A stretch of 64,000 bases of DNA from Tenacibaculum skagerrakense (GTDB lineage Bacteria; Bacteroidota; Bacteroidia; Flavobacteriales; Flavobacteriaceae), in the NCBI RefSeq assembly GCF_004345825.1, contig NZ_SLXM01000001.1, positions 620,001 to 684,000 on the forward strand. Direction: 5' to 3'. Within the stretch, counting starts at the first letter, position 1; every line of letters starts with the position of its first letter. Position numbers and translations under genes: made by a program. The notes under the pieces were generated by a model. The model was given only the letters and a program-made list of their open reading frames with translations, ran no database searches and was not told the origin of the DNA. Positions 24,164 to 32,227 of the stretch are shown in pieces.

Positions 24164-25078
24164 ATGGCAATAGAATGGAAAGGAGTTATGCCAGCCGTAA
24201 CTACCAAATTTACAACAAACGATCAGCTAGATTTAAAAATGTTCGAGGTGAATATTAATGCACAATTAGATGCAGGAGTACATGGAATCGTATTAGGAGG
24301 AACATTAGGAGAAGCGAGTACTTTATCAGATGATGAAAAAAGAGAACTAACGAGAACTACTGTAAAAATTGTTGATAATAAAGTTCCTGTATTGATTAAT
24401 ATTGCCGAACAAACAACAAAAGCAGCAGTTTTAGCAGCTCAAAAAGCCGAAGAAGATGGAGCAAAAGGACTAATGATGTTGCCGCCAATGCGATACAAAG
24501 CAGACGGTAGAGAAACGGTTGAATATTTTAAAGCGGTAGCAAATAATACTTCATTACCTATCATGATGTACAATAACCCTGTTGATTATGGAATAGAAGT
24601 AACATTAGAGATGTTTGACGAGTTATTAAAGTGTCAAAATATTGAGGCAGTTAAAGAGTCAACCAGAGATATCTCAAATGTAACTCGTATTAAGAACCAG
24701 TTTGGAGATAGATTAAAAATCATGACGGGTGTTGATACATTAGCACTAGAAAGTTTACTAATGGGAGCAGATGGATGGATTGCAGGTTTAGTTTGTGCTT
24801 TTCCGAAAGAAACAGTAGCTATTTATGAATTACAAAAAGCGGGAAGAATTCAAGAGGCATTAGAAATTTATAGATGGTTTTTACCGTTGCTAGAGTTAGA
24901 TATAAACTCTAAATTGGTTCAAAATATAAAATTAGCTGAAGTTGCTACAGGTATTGGAACGGAAAATGTTAGAGCGCCAAGATTACCATTAATAGGAGAA
25001 GAGCGTAAACGAGTTTTAGCTATTATTGAAAAAGGTTTAAAAAATAGACCAACACTCCCAAATTATAAAAATTTGTAG
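24164..25078 (+). CDS. DapA-family lyase/deaminase of 4-hydroxyproline catabolism
   Basis: The 304-residue TIM-barrel protein belongs to the dihydrodipicolinate synthase/N-acetylneuraminate lyase family, with Schiff-base Lys164 in EAVKEST, Tyr136 in MMYNNPVDYG, and the carboxylate-binding GGTLGEAST. In the context of an epimerase, a D-amino acid oxidase-like enzyme and a semialdehyde dehydrogenase, the likely reaction is deamination and dehydration of 1-pyrroline-4-hydroxy-2-carboxylate to 2-oxoglutarate semialdehyde. A role in lysine synthesis is unlikely here. It is the first gene of the operon, 3 bp before the dehydrogenase gene. Confidence 0.85.
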   Translation: MAIEWKGVMPAVTTKFTTNDQLDLKMFEVNINAQLDAGVHGIVLGGTLGEASTLSDDEKRELTRTTVKIVDNKVPVLINIAEQTTKAAVLAAQKAEEDGAKGLMMLPPMRYKADGRETVEYFKAVANNTSLPIMMYNNPVDYGIEVTLEMFDELLKCQNIEAVKESTRDISNVTRIKNQFGDRLKIMTGVDTLALESLLMGADGWIAGLVCAFPKETVAIYELQKAGRIQEALEIYRWFLPLLELDINSKLVQNIKLAEVATGIGTENVRAPRLPLIGEERKRVLAIIEKGLKNRPTLPNYKNL

Positions 25079-25081
25079 ACC

Positions 25082-26656
25082 ATGATTACTGGAAAAAATT
25101 ATATAGGAAATCGATTATCATCAGATGGAGATATTACGTTTAAAACGTTTAATCCAGAGTTGAATCTTGAGAATGCGAATTTGTTTGTTCAGGCAACTGA
25201 GCAAGAGGTTATTAAAGCAGTTGATTTAGCTACTGAAGCTTTTGATAGTTACAAGCACTTTTCAGGAAAAGAAAAGGCAATATTTTTAAGAATTATTGCT
25301 GATGAGATTGAAGCTCTGGGAGAAACATTACTACAAACCTATTGTTCTGAAACTGGTTTACCAGAAGGAAGAGCAGCAGGAGAGAGAGGACGAACAGTAT
25401 TTCAATTACGATCGTTTGCAGATTTGGTAGAGGATGGATCTTGGGTGGAAGCTTCAATAGATACTGGAATTCCAGATAGAACTCCTGCTCCAAAACCAGA
25501 TTTACGAAAAATGAATATTCCTATAGGCCCAGTGGTTGTTTTTGGAGCAAGTAATTTTCCATTGGCATATTCCACAGCTGGAGGAGATACTGCAGCAGCT
25601 TTAGCAGCAGGTTGTCCGGTTATTGTAAAATCACACCCTATGCACGCTGGTACAGGAGAATTAATAGCTTCAGCAATTATAAAAGCTGCTGAAAAAACAG
25701 GAATGCCAAATGGAGTCTTTTCTAATATCAATTCTCAAGATTATAATGCAGGCCAACAATTGGTGAGTCATCCAAAGGTAAAAGCAGTTGGTTTTACAGG
25801 AAGTATTAAAGGAGGAAGAGCCTTGTTAGATATTGCTGCTAAAAGAGAAGAACCAATCCCGGTTTTTGCAGAAATGGGAAGTATAAATCCAGTAGTTGTA
25901 TTACCAAAAGCGTTACAAAATAGAGGAAATGAAATTGCAAATACGTATGCTGGTTCAATTACCTTGGGAACAGGACAGTTTTGCACAAATCCAGGGTTAA
26001 TTTTAGGGATAGCTGGAGAAGCACTATCTAATTTTACAAATGAATTAGGTTCTAAAATTAAAGAAATTAATCCAACTTGTATGCTACATCCAAATATTCA
26101 TGGAGCTTATGAGAAAGGAAAACAGCAAGCTGTAAATCAGGAAGAGGTAATGATTGTAGCTGGTTTGAATACTGAAATACAAGTGAATTATGCTTCGCAA
26201 TTAGTTGCAACAGTTTCTGGCAAAACGTTTTTAGAGAATACTACGTTACATCATGAAGTTTTTGGTCCGTTTTCTATAGTAGTTGCTTGTCAAAATATAC
26301 AAGAATTAGAGCAAATAATTGCTAGTTTGGAAGGACAGTTAACCGGAACTATTATTTCTGATGAAAATGAAGTTGCAGACTATGTTGATTTGGTTGCTAA
26401 AATGCAAAACAGAGTCGGACGGTTAATTTTTAATGGAGTTCCAACAGGAGTAGAGGTTTGTCCTTCAATGGTACATGGTGGTCCATATCCAGCTTCAACG
26501 GATAGTCGTTTTACTGCTGTAGGAATTAATTCTATTAAGCGTTGGGTACGTCCTTTCAGTTATCAGAATTGGCCAAACAATTTATTGCCAGATGAGCTAA
26601 TGGATGAAAATCCATTACAGATAACAAGACTGATAAATGGCGAATTAACCAAATGA
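25082..26656 (+). CDS. 2-oxoglutarate semialdehyde (2,5-dioxovalerate) dehydrogenase
   Basis: The 524-residue aldehyde dehydrogenase has the nucleophile Cys301 in LGTGQFCTNPG, the general-base Glu region in FAEMGSINPVVVLP, and the cofactor-binding FTGSIKGG. The N-terminal IPIGPVVVFGASNFPLAYSTAGGDTAAALAAGCPVIVKSHP is characteristic of the NADP-preferring 2,5-dioxovalerate dehydrogenase group. It would oxidise 2-oxoglutarate semialdehyde to 2-oxoglutarate as the last step of hydroxyproline breakdown. Genes are spaced 3 bp (before) and 7 bp (after). Confidence 0.87.
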   Translation: MITGKNYIGNRLSSDGDITFKTFNPELNLENANLFVQATEQEVIKAVDLATEAFDSYKHFSGKEKAIFLRIIADEIEALGETLLQTYCSETGLPEGRAAGERGRTVFQLRSFADLVEDGSWVEASIDTGIPDRTPAPKPDLRKMNIPIGPVVVFGASNFPLAYSTAGGDTAAALAAGCPVIVKSHPMHAGTGELIASAIIKAAEKTGMPNGVFSNINSQDYNAGQQLVSHPKVKAVGFTGSIKGGRALLDIAAKREEPIPVFAEMGSINPVVVLPKALQNRGNEIANTYAGSITLGTGQFCTNPGLILGIAGEALSNFTNELGSKIKEINPTCMLHPNIHGAYEKGKQQAVNQEEVMIVAGLNTEIQVNYASQLVATVSGKTFLENTTLHHEVFGPFSIVVACQNIQELEQIIASLEGQLTGTIISDENEVADYVDLVAKMQNRVGRLIFNGVPTGVEVCPSMVHGGPYPASTDSRFTAVGINSIKRWVRPFSYQNWPNNLLPDELMDENPLQITRLINGELTK

Positions 26657-26663
26657 TAGAAGT

Positions 26664-27671
26664 ATGAAATCAGTTTTTACTTGTATAGATGGTCATACGT
26701 GTGGGAATCCTGTTCGAGTTATCAAAGAAGGAGGACCAAAACTCATAGGGAATTCTATGAGTGAAAAACGCCAACACTTTTTAAAGGAATTTGATTGGAT
26801 AAGAAAAGGATTAATGTTTGAACCTCGTGGTCATGATATGATGAGTGGTTCGATTTTATATCCACCGCAACATCCAGATAATGATTTTGGGATTTTATTT
26901 ATAGAGACCTCTGGTTGTTTACCAATGTGCGGACATGGAACTATTGGAACCATAACTATAGGAGTTGAGGAAGGCTTAATTCAGCCTAAAACTCCAGGGA
27001 AAATTAGAATGGAAGCCCCTGCAGGTTTGGTAGAAATTGAATATCAACAAACAGGAGAAAAAGTAGATTGGGTTCGTTTAACCAATGTAAAAAGTTATTT
27101 AGCAGCCGAGAATTTAACTGTTGATTGTCCGGAGTTAGGAGAAATAGTTTTTGATGTGGCTTACGGTGGAAATTTTTATGCGATTGTAGATCCTCAAAAA
27201 AACTTTTCAGGAATACAAGAGTACACAGCTTCTAAAATTATTCAGTATTCTCAGGTTGTTCGAGAGCGGATTAATAAAAAGTATCCTAATCAGTTTATTC
27301 ATCCAGAAAATGATACGATTAGAGATGTAACTCATATGTTATGGACAGGTACTCCTTTAGATAGTAGTTCTTCTGGAAGGAATGCTGTTTTTTACGGAGA
27401 TAAAGCCATTGACAGAAGTCCATGTGGTACAGGAACTTCCGCGAGAATGTCACAACTTCATGCGAAAGGTAAGTTATCGGTTGGAGAAGATTTTGTGCAT
27501 GAAAGTTTCATTGGAAGTAAATTTATAGGAAGTGTTAAAGAAGAGACAACTTTAAACGGAAGAAAAGCAATCATTCCGAGTATTCAAGGTTGGGCAAAAG
27601 TGTTCGGATATAATACTATTATTATTGATGATGAGGATGATCCGTATGCACATGGTTTTCAAGTAATTTAA
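26664..27671 (+). CDS. 4-hydroxyproline 2-epimerase (proline racemase family)
   Basis: The 335-residue protein has both active-site cysteines of the hydroxyproline epimerases: Cys89 in SGCLPMCGHGTIG and Cys254 in DRSPCGTGTSARM. Presence of the second Cys (not Thr) separates it from trans-3-hydroxyproline dehydratases. It converts trans-4-hydroxy-L-proline to cis-4-hydroxy-D-proline without PLP. The N-terminal FTCIDGHTCGNPVRV is typical. It lies between the dehydrogenase and the flavin oxidase genes, consistent with its catabolic role. Confidence 0.92.
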   Translation: MKSVFTCIDGHTCGNPVRVIKEGGPKLIGNSMSEKRQHFLKEFDWIRKGLMFEPRGHDMMSGSILYPPQHPDNDFGILFIETSGCLPMCGHGTIGTITIGVEEGLIQPKTPGKIRMEAPAGLVEIEYQQTGEKVDWVRLTNVKSYLAAENLTVDCPELGEIVFDVAYGGNFYAIVDPQKNFSGIQEYTASKIIQYSQVVRERINKKYPNQFIHPENDTIRDVTHMLWTGTPLDSSSSGRNAVFYGDKAIDRSPCGTGTSARMSQLHAKGKLSVGEDFVHESFIGSKFIGSVKEETTLNGRKAIIPSIQGWAKVFGYNTIIIDDEDDPYAHGFQVI

Positions 27672-27672
27672 G

Positions 27673-28920
27673 ATGAGTAAAAAAGTAGTTATTATTGGAG
27701 GAGGAATAATAGGTTTATGTTCAGCTTATTATTTGCAAAAAGAAAATCACGAAGTTGTTGTTGTTGATAAATCTGACTTTTCCTCAGGGGCGTCTTATGT
27801 GAATGCAGGAATTATCACACCAAGCCATATTATTCCATTAGCGGCTCCAGGAATGATAACTAAAGGAATAAAATGGATGTTTAATTCCTCAAGTCCTTTT
27901 TATGTTAAGCCACGATTAAATATAGATTTTCTAGAATGGTCATGGTTGTTTAAAAAATCAGCTACCAAACAAAAAGTAATAACTGCTATTCCTGTAATTC
28001 GAGATATAAATCTACTGAGTAGATCTTTGTACGAAGAAATGAAATCTGAAAGAGCTTTAGATTTTTTCTATGAGCATAAAGGTTTACTAATGTTATATAA
28101 AACAGAAAAAGCAGGAGAGGATGAGTGGAATACTGGTAAAAAAGCTATAGAATGTGGTTTGAAAGTAGCTAATTTATCTCAGGATGAATTAAGAAAGTTA
28201 GAGCCCTCTGTAGATAACTCAATTAAAGGCGCTGTTCATTATTTGTCGGATGCGCATATGTCGCCAAGCGAATTCATGCGGCAAATGAAATCGTATTTAG
28301 TTAGTAAAGGAGTAGTATTTAAGTCAGGTACAGAAGTAAAAAGTTTTAATGTAAAATCAAATTCCATAGAATCGATTAAAACGAAGGATGAAGAAATTCA
28401 TTTTGATGAACTAGTTGTAGCTTCTGGTTCATGGACTCAAAATTTACTGAAAGATTTACAATTAAAAGTACCAATTCAAGCAGGTAAAGGCTATCGAATT
28501 GATGTTCAAAAAGAAACGAATATTACATTTCCTTCTATTTTATTGGAAGCCAAAGTAGCGGTAACTCCTATGGATGGTTATACGCGTTTTGCTGGTACCA
28601 TGGAAATAGGCGGGATTAATCATATTATCAATCCTAAAAGGGTAGATGCAATTACAAAAGCAGCTATAAAGTATTATTCAAACCTAGAAATTTCAAATGA
28701 AGCAAAACTAGCTGCCGATTGTGGTTTACGCCCATGCTCACCTGATGGATTGCCGTACATTGGAAGAGTTTCATCTTTTAAAAACCTAACGGTTGCAGCT
28801 GGACATGCCATGATGGGTTGGAGCTTAGGTCCAGCTACAGGAAAATTAGTTTCAGAGATAATTACTGACTATAAAACAAGTATGGATATTTCACCTTTTT
28901 CTGTGGAAAGATTCAAATAA
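27673..28920 (+). CDS. FAD-dependent cis-4-hydroxy-D-proline oxidase/dehydrogenase
   Basis: The 415-residue D-amino acid oxidase-family flavoprotein has the FAD motif VVIIGGGIIGLCSAYYL (residues 4-20), a second conserved block AGKGYRIDV and the C-terminal GLRPCSPDGLPYIGR...AAGHAMMGWSLGPATGKLVSEII. In the operon context it should oxidise cis-4-hydroxy-D-proline to 1-pyrroline-4-hydroxy-2-carboxylate, probably passing electrons to the respiratory chain. It starts 1 bp after the epimerase stop and closes the operon. Confidence 0.88.
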   Translation: MSKKVVIIGGGIIGLCSAYYLQKENHEVVVVDKSDFSSGASYVNAGIITPSHIIPLAAPGMITKGIKWMFNSSSPFYVKPRLNIDFLEWSWLFKKSATKQKVITAIPVIRDINLLSRSLYEEMKSERALDFFYEHKGLLMLYKTEKAGEDEWNTGKKAIECGLKVANLSQDELRKLEPSVDNSIKGAVHYLSDAHMSPSEFMRQMKSYLVSKGVVFKSGTEVKSFNVKSNSIESIKTKDEEIHFDELVVASGSWTQNLLKDLQLKVPIQAGKGYRIDVQKETNITFPSILLEAKVAVTPMDGYTRFAGTMEIGGINHIINPKRVDAITKAAIKYYSNLEISNEAKLAADCGLRPCSPDGLPYIGRVSSFKNLTVAAGHAMMGWSLGPATGKLVSEIITDYKTSMDISPFSVERFK

Positions 28921-28974
28921 TGATTCTTTGAGTATGTCTTGGTTTCAACGGTTATACAACCTAATAAAAATAAT

Positions 28975-28998
28975 AAACCTACTATCAAAGCTAGGTTT
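28975..28998. terminator. Terminator-like hairpin after rpsU
   Basis: AAACCTA (28975-28981) pairs with TAGGTTT (28992-28998). On the minus strand the sequence continues ATTATTTTTATT, so it can end the GNAT-rpoD-rpsU transcript; it may also end the convergent hydroxyproline operon. Confidence 0.55.
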
Positions 28999-29004
28999 GA
29001 GCTA

Positions 29005-29193
29005 TTATGCTGTTGTAATAAGTTGTTCCTTATATCGCGCTTTTTGAACTTCTTCTCTTCTTTTTACAGAAGGCTTAGTATATTGTTTTCTGTCGCGCAA
29101 TTCTTGTTGAATTTTTGTGTTTCGAAACTTTCTCTTGTATCTTTTTAAGGCTTTGTCAATTTTCTCGCCTTCTTGAACTTTAATTATTAGCAT
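29005..29193 (-). CDS. rpsU: 30S ribosomal protein bS21
   Basis: The 62-residue basic protein (MLIIKVQEGEKIDKALKRYK...) matches bS21, with the central RKFRNTKIQQELRDRKQYTKPSVKRREE pattern. It is a component of the 30S subunit near the mRNA start region. It lies 27 bp downstream of rpoD, an order that recalls the linkage of rpsU and rpoD in other bacteria. In Bacteroidetes bS21 contributes to sequestering the anti-Shine-Dalgarno end of 16S rRNA, which fits the lack of Shine-Dalgarno sites in this window. Confidence 0.95.
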   Translation of the reverse strand: MLIIKVQEGEKIDKALKRYKRKFRNTKIQQELRDRKQYTKPSVKRREEVQKARYKEQLITTA

Positions 29194-29220
29194 ATATTTA
29201 ATTTATTATTTAAGTGTTTT

Positions 29221-30084
29221 TTATCCCAAATACATTTTTAGGGTTCTCGATTTTGGTTTGTTTTTTAATCGTCTCAAAGCACGTTCTTTAATTTGGCGAA
29301 CTCTCTCTCTTGAAATTTCAAAAATATCTCCGATTTCATTTAAACTCATAGGTTTAAGATTGTCTAATCCGTAAAAAAGTTTAAGAACATCAGACTCTCT
29401 TGGAGAAAGAGTGTTTAAAACTCTATTGATTTCAACTTGTAATGATTCTTTCAACAAACTTTCATCTGTGTTAGGGATGTCACCAGCATTAAAAACATCA
29501 TAAAAATTTGAAGTTTCGCCTTCTTTTAGAGGGGCATCTAAAGACAAATGTCTACCAGAATTTTTCATAGTTTGTCTTACATCTCGAACAGACATATCCA
29601 AATCGTTAGCTATTTCATGAGCAGAAGGAGTTCTTTCTTTAAGTTGTTCTATGCGAGCCACCGATTTTTTAATTTTATTAAGACTGCCTATTTTATTAAG
29701 AGGCAAGCGAACAATTCGAGATTGTTCTGCAAGAGCTTGTAAAATAGATTGTCGAATCCACCATACTGCATAAGAGATAAATTTAAATCCACGTGTTTCA
29801 TCAAAACGTTTCGCAGCTTTTACTAAGCCAATATTACCTTCGTTAATTAAATCCGATAATTTTAAACCTTGATTTTGATATTGTTTAGCAACTGAGACCA
29901 CAAATCGTAAATTGGCATTTACAAGCTTTTCTAAAGCTCTCTGATTTCCTTTTTTAATTTGTTGAGATAATTCAACTTCTTCATCCGCAGTGATTAAATC
30001 TATTTTTCCGATATCCTGAAGATATTTATCTAAAGATCTAGTTTCTCTGTTGGTTACTTGTTTTGTAATTTTAAGCTGTCTCAT
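29221..30084 (-). CDS. rpoD: Primary sigma factor RpoD, Bacteroidetes type
   Basis: The 287-residue housekeeping sigma lacks the long region 1.1 and non-conserved insert, as in other Bacteroidetes. Region 1.2 ([17 protein letters not shown]), region 2 ([60 protein letters not shown]), region 3, and region 4 ([41 protein letters not shown]) are all present. It recognises TTTG/TAnnTTTG promoters such as those listed here. Its start overlaps the end of the GNAT gene by 14 nt, so translation is coupled to an unusual partner. Confidence 0.95.
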   Translation of the reverse strand: MRQLKITKQVTNRETRSLDKYLQDIGKIDLITADEEVELSQQIKKGNQRALEKLVNANLRFVVSVAKQYQNQGLKLSDLINEGNIGLVKAAKRFDETRGFKFISYAVWWIRQSILQALAEQSRIVRLPLNKIGSLNKIKKSVARIEQLKERTPSAHEIANDLDMSVRDVRQTMKNSGRHLSLDAPLKEGETSNFYDVFNAGDIPNTDESLLKESLQVEINRVLNTLSPRESDVLKLFYGLDNLKPMSLNEIGDIFEISRERVRQIKERALRRLKNKPKSRTLKMYLG

Positions 30085-30526
30085 GAGTGTCTTTTTTTAA
30101 TCGCATTTCTAAATAAGGTGTAGTAAAGCCAAGTTTTTTATATAAAAATTGAGCAGGATTATCTTTTTCAACATGAAGAGCAATATCACCAGAGCAATTT
30201 TCAATAACATATTTCATCATTTTTTTTCCAATCCCTTTCCCTCTATGTTCTTTGTGAGTAGCTATATAAACTAAAATGTTCTCAGGAATATATTCATCCA
30301 TACCCGTTTTGTTAATTACTACTGCGCTAACAATTTCATTAGCATCTTCAAGGGTAAAAACATATCCTCCTAAACCAGTACGTTCTTTAGCTGCATAGTT
30401 AATAGCTTTACGGATAGCATTTTTTGAATCTCCATATTCTTCTAGGTGAGTAAATAGGAAGTTGACTACTCTATCTATGTGTACTGGAGTAATTCTGTTG
30501 AAGGCGTCGTAGGTAATAAATTTCAT
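30071..30526 (-). CDS. GNAT-family N-acetyltransferase
   Basis: The 151-residue protein has the acetyl-CoA binding loop [15 protein letters not shown] (motif A, R/QxxGxG/A) and the C-terminal [24 protein letters not shown] typical of GNAT enzymes. The acceptor is unknown. It is the first gene of a minus-strand operon with rpoD and rpsU and overlaps rpoD by 14 nt. A long leader of about 370 nt precedes it, with a canonical promoter and a short ORF at the far end. Confidence 0.87.
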   Translation of the reverse strand: MKFITYDAFNRITPVHIDRVVNFLFTHLEEYGDSKNAIRKAINYAAKERTGLGGYVFTLEDANEIVSAVVINKTGMDEYIPENILVYIATHKEHRGKGIGKKMMKYVIENCSGDIALHVEKDNPAQFLYKKLGFTTPYLEMRLKKDTHETA

Positions 30527-30798
30527 TTTATATGTTTTTTAAAGACAGGGTGTTGTATTAGTCTTATGATGATACTTAGGCTTTTGCCAAAAAAATAAAA
30601 GCTTGAAAATAAATTGGATAGAATTTTATTTTTCAAATGCTTAAACAGTAGGTTGATGCAGTTACTTTTTTAGAAAGAAGTAAATATTGATAAAAGCTTT
30701 ACTCGAAAAACTTTATAAGTTCAATTGAATTTAAATAAGAAAAAAACTACTTTAGTTAACAGTAATTTAGAAATTCTAAAAAAGTAAAATTGATAAAA

Positions 30799-30900
30799 TT
30801 ATAGACAAGGAGGAATGAATTTATCCGATTGATTTCGGAAAATCAAAAAGTTAAAAGTAAAAACTCGCTTGTTTTTTTTGTCTTTTAGTTTTTTTATCAT
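30799..30900 (-). CDS. Possible leaderless 33-residue upstream ORF
   Basis: On the minus strand an ATG (30898-30900) lies 7 nt after an exact -7 element, so the mRNA would begin at or near the start codon. The peptide starts MIKKLKDKKNKRVFTFNFLI and ends with PPCL before TAA. It is basic and has no known relatives that I recall. It may be a leader peptide for the GNAT-rpoD operon or chance. Confidence 0.25.
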   Translation of the reverse strand: MIKKLKDKKNKRVFTFNFLIFRNQSDKFIPPCL

Positions 30901-30906
30901 GCGGCG

Positions 30907-30938
30907 CAAAATTACGTCTTTTTTTAGGGTCTCACAAA
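30907..30938 (-). promoter_or_regulatory. Canonical promoter driving the GNAT-rpoD-rpsU leader
   Basis: The minus strand reads TTTG (30935-30938), 20 bp, then TAATTTTG (30907-30914), a full match to the Bacteroidetes consensus with ideal spacing. Confidence 0.65.
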
Positions 30939-30949
30939 TTTTAGTTTAG

Positions 30950-30957
30950 TATGTTTG
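30950..30957 (+). promoter_or_regulatory. -7 element of the 5-formyl-THF cyclo-ligase gene
   Basis: TATGTTTG matches TAnnTTTG exactly, 27 nt before the ATG at 30985. It overlaps the upstream in-frame TTG at 30955, which rules that codon out as the start. Confidence 0.55.
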
Positions 30958-30984
30958 GTATTTAATGCTGATATTCATGTATAT

Positions 30985-31530
30985 ATGAACAAAAGTGAGT
31001 TAAGAAAATTGTACAAACAAAAGAGAAGGGAACTCTCTGAGGATGAAATAATGAAGCTGCAAGAAAGGATGTATGCTAAAATCTTTAAACTTGATTTTTC
31101 TGAAGTACAGAATATTCATGTTTTTTTGCCTATTGAGAGACAAAAAGAAATTAATACCTATCCTATTATTGCGTTTTTAAGATCGAAGAATAAAAATATT
31201 ATTGTTAGTAAAAGCGATTTTAATACGGCTACACTTACACATTTTATATTAGAAAAAGATACAGTACTTCAGACTAATGAATATGGCATACCTGAACCTG
31301 AAAATGCTACGGAAATTAATGTAAAGGATATAGATTTGGTGTTTGTTCCTTTATTAATTTCGGATGAAAAAAACTACCGTGTTGGATATGGAAAAGGTTT
31401 TTATGATCGGTTTTTAAGTACTTGTAAGTCCTCAGTAAAAACAATTGGGTTAAACTTTTTTGAGCCAGTAGCCAAAATATTAGATATAAATGAATTTGAT
31501 GTTCCACTTGATATTATGATTACACCATAA
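30985..31530 (+). CDS. 5-formyltetrahydrofolate cyclo-ligase
   Basis: The enzyme converts 5-formyl-THF and ATP to 5,10-methenyl-THF, recycling folate and clearing an inhibitor of one-carbon enzymes. The 181-residue protein has the N-terminal MNKSELRKLYKQKRREL (basic, substrate-binding) and the C-terminal signature RVGYGKGFYDRFL (ATP/Mg-binding loop). The open frame extends to a TTG at 30955, but that codon lies within the -7 box, so the ATG at 30985-30987 was chosen. It ends at a bidirectional terminator. Confidence 0.92.
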   Translation: MNKSELRKLYKQKRRELSEDEIMKLQERMYAKIFKLDFSEVQNIHVFLPIERQKEINTYPIIAFLRSKNKNIIVSKSDFNTATLTHFILEKDTVLQTNEYGIPEPENATEINVKDIDLVFVPLLISDEKNYRVGYGKGFYDRFLSTCKSSVKTIGLNFFEPVAKILDINEFDVPLDIMITP

Positions 31531-31571
31531 AAAAAGAAGCTATAAATTAACGTATTTATAGCTTCTTTTTA
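31530..31571. terminator. Bidirectional terminator
   Basis: AAAAAGAAGCTATAAAT (31531-31547) and its complement ATTTATAGCTTCTTTTT (31554-31570) form a long stem with A-tract before and T-tract after. It serves both the cyclo-ligase gene and the convergent gene at 31592. Confidence 0.85.
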
Positions 31572-31591
31572 TTCAGTGAAAAAAATGTCAC

Positions 31592-32056
31592 TTATTCGTT
31601 AGTTTCTGTTGTTTTATTTTCAGTTTCTTCTTCCTCTTCTTCTTTTTCAGGTGAAAATTTACTCCAAAGTATAAAAGCAATTATAACAAGATATACGGCT
31701 TTACCTCCTATTTTTTTCCAAATAGATAATGGATGATCAGCTAATTCTAAGTTATACTTTGTTTTTAGCTCAGTTAATTGCGCATCAGTAATCTCATAGT
31801 ATACTGTTTGATCTTCATTAATTAAAACATAGGTACCTTTTGTGTTCCATGCAGGAATCCAAACAGCACTATATTCCTTGTAGAAATAACCCAAGTTAAG
31901 GTAATCTGTACCTTCTTTGAGATTTTCATCATTAGGTAAATCTTTTACCAATTCTAATTTTTCGCAAGGAAAACAAACAGGAATTCTACCTCTTTTAGCA
32001 AAAGCTTGATTAGCAAATAAAACAGTAAACGTAATAAGTAATACGATTTTTTTCAT
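31592..32056 (-). CDS. Exported membrane protein of unknown function with CFPC motif
   Basis: The 154-residue protein has a cleavable signal peptide (MKKIVLLITFTVLFANQAFA), a short periplasmic domain beginning KRGRIPVCFPCEKL with a CxxC pair, then VWIPAWNTKGTYVLINEDQTVYYEITDAQLTELKTKYNL, one transmembrane segment (about 117-133, AVYLVIIAFILW) and a highly acidic cytoplasmic tail of Glu repeats. The CxxC suggests redox or metal binding, but nothing in the neighbours indicates a function. Confidence 0.65.
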   Translation of the reverse strand: MKKIVLLITFTVLFANQAFAKRGRIPVCFPCEKLELVKDLPNDENLKEGTDYLNLGYFYKEYSAVWIPAWNTKGTYVLINEDQTVYYEITDAQLTELKTKYNLELADHPLSIWKKIGGKAVYLVIIAFILWSKFSPEKEEEEEETENKTTETNE

Positions 32057-32176
32057 AGTAATAGTTTTTAATAGTTGAATTACAAATAAAGTAAATTATA
32101 TCAAAATGAAGAGTAAAATAGTTAAATAATTTACTGTCTATGAAAAGAATACCTTTTTGAATTTTGGGTAAAACAA

Positions 32177-32202
32177 AAGCGCCTTGTGAGAACAAGACGC
32201 TT
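32177..32202 (-). terminator. Terminator of rho
   Basis: AAGCG (32177-32181) with CGCTT (32198-32202) and CTTGT (32183-32187) with ACAAG (32192-32196) form a stem with one mismatch. On the minus strand TTTTGTTTT follows. Confidence 0.65.
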
Positions 32203-32227
32203 CTATACGTTACTATATTTTTAAGGA

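Larger units (their letters stand above)
30527..30984. other. Divergent regulatory gap between GNAT-rpoD-rpsU and the cyclo-ligase gene
   Basis: The gap holds two divergent canonical promoters close together (30907-30938 minus, 30950-30957 plus). The remaining 370 bp on the GNAT side is AT-rich, contains the short ORF 30799-30900 and has no clear terminator or second strong promoter. Confidence 0.55.

Noticed and set aside
25402..25731. Minus-strand frame within the aldehyde dehydrogenase gene
   Set aside because: It lies wholly inside a strongly supported gene, on the opposite strand, with no independent start region.
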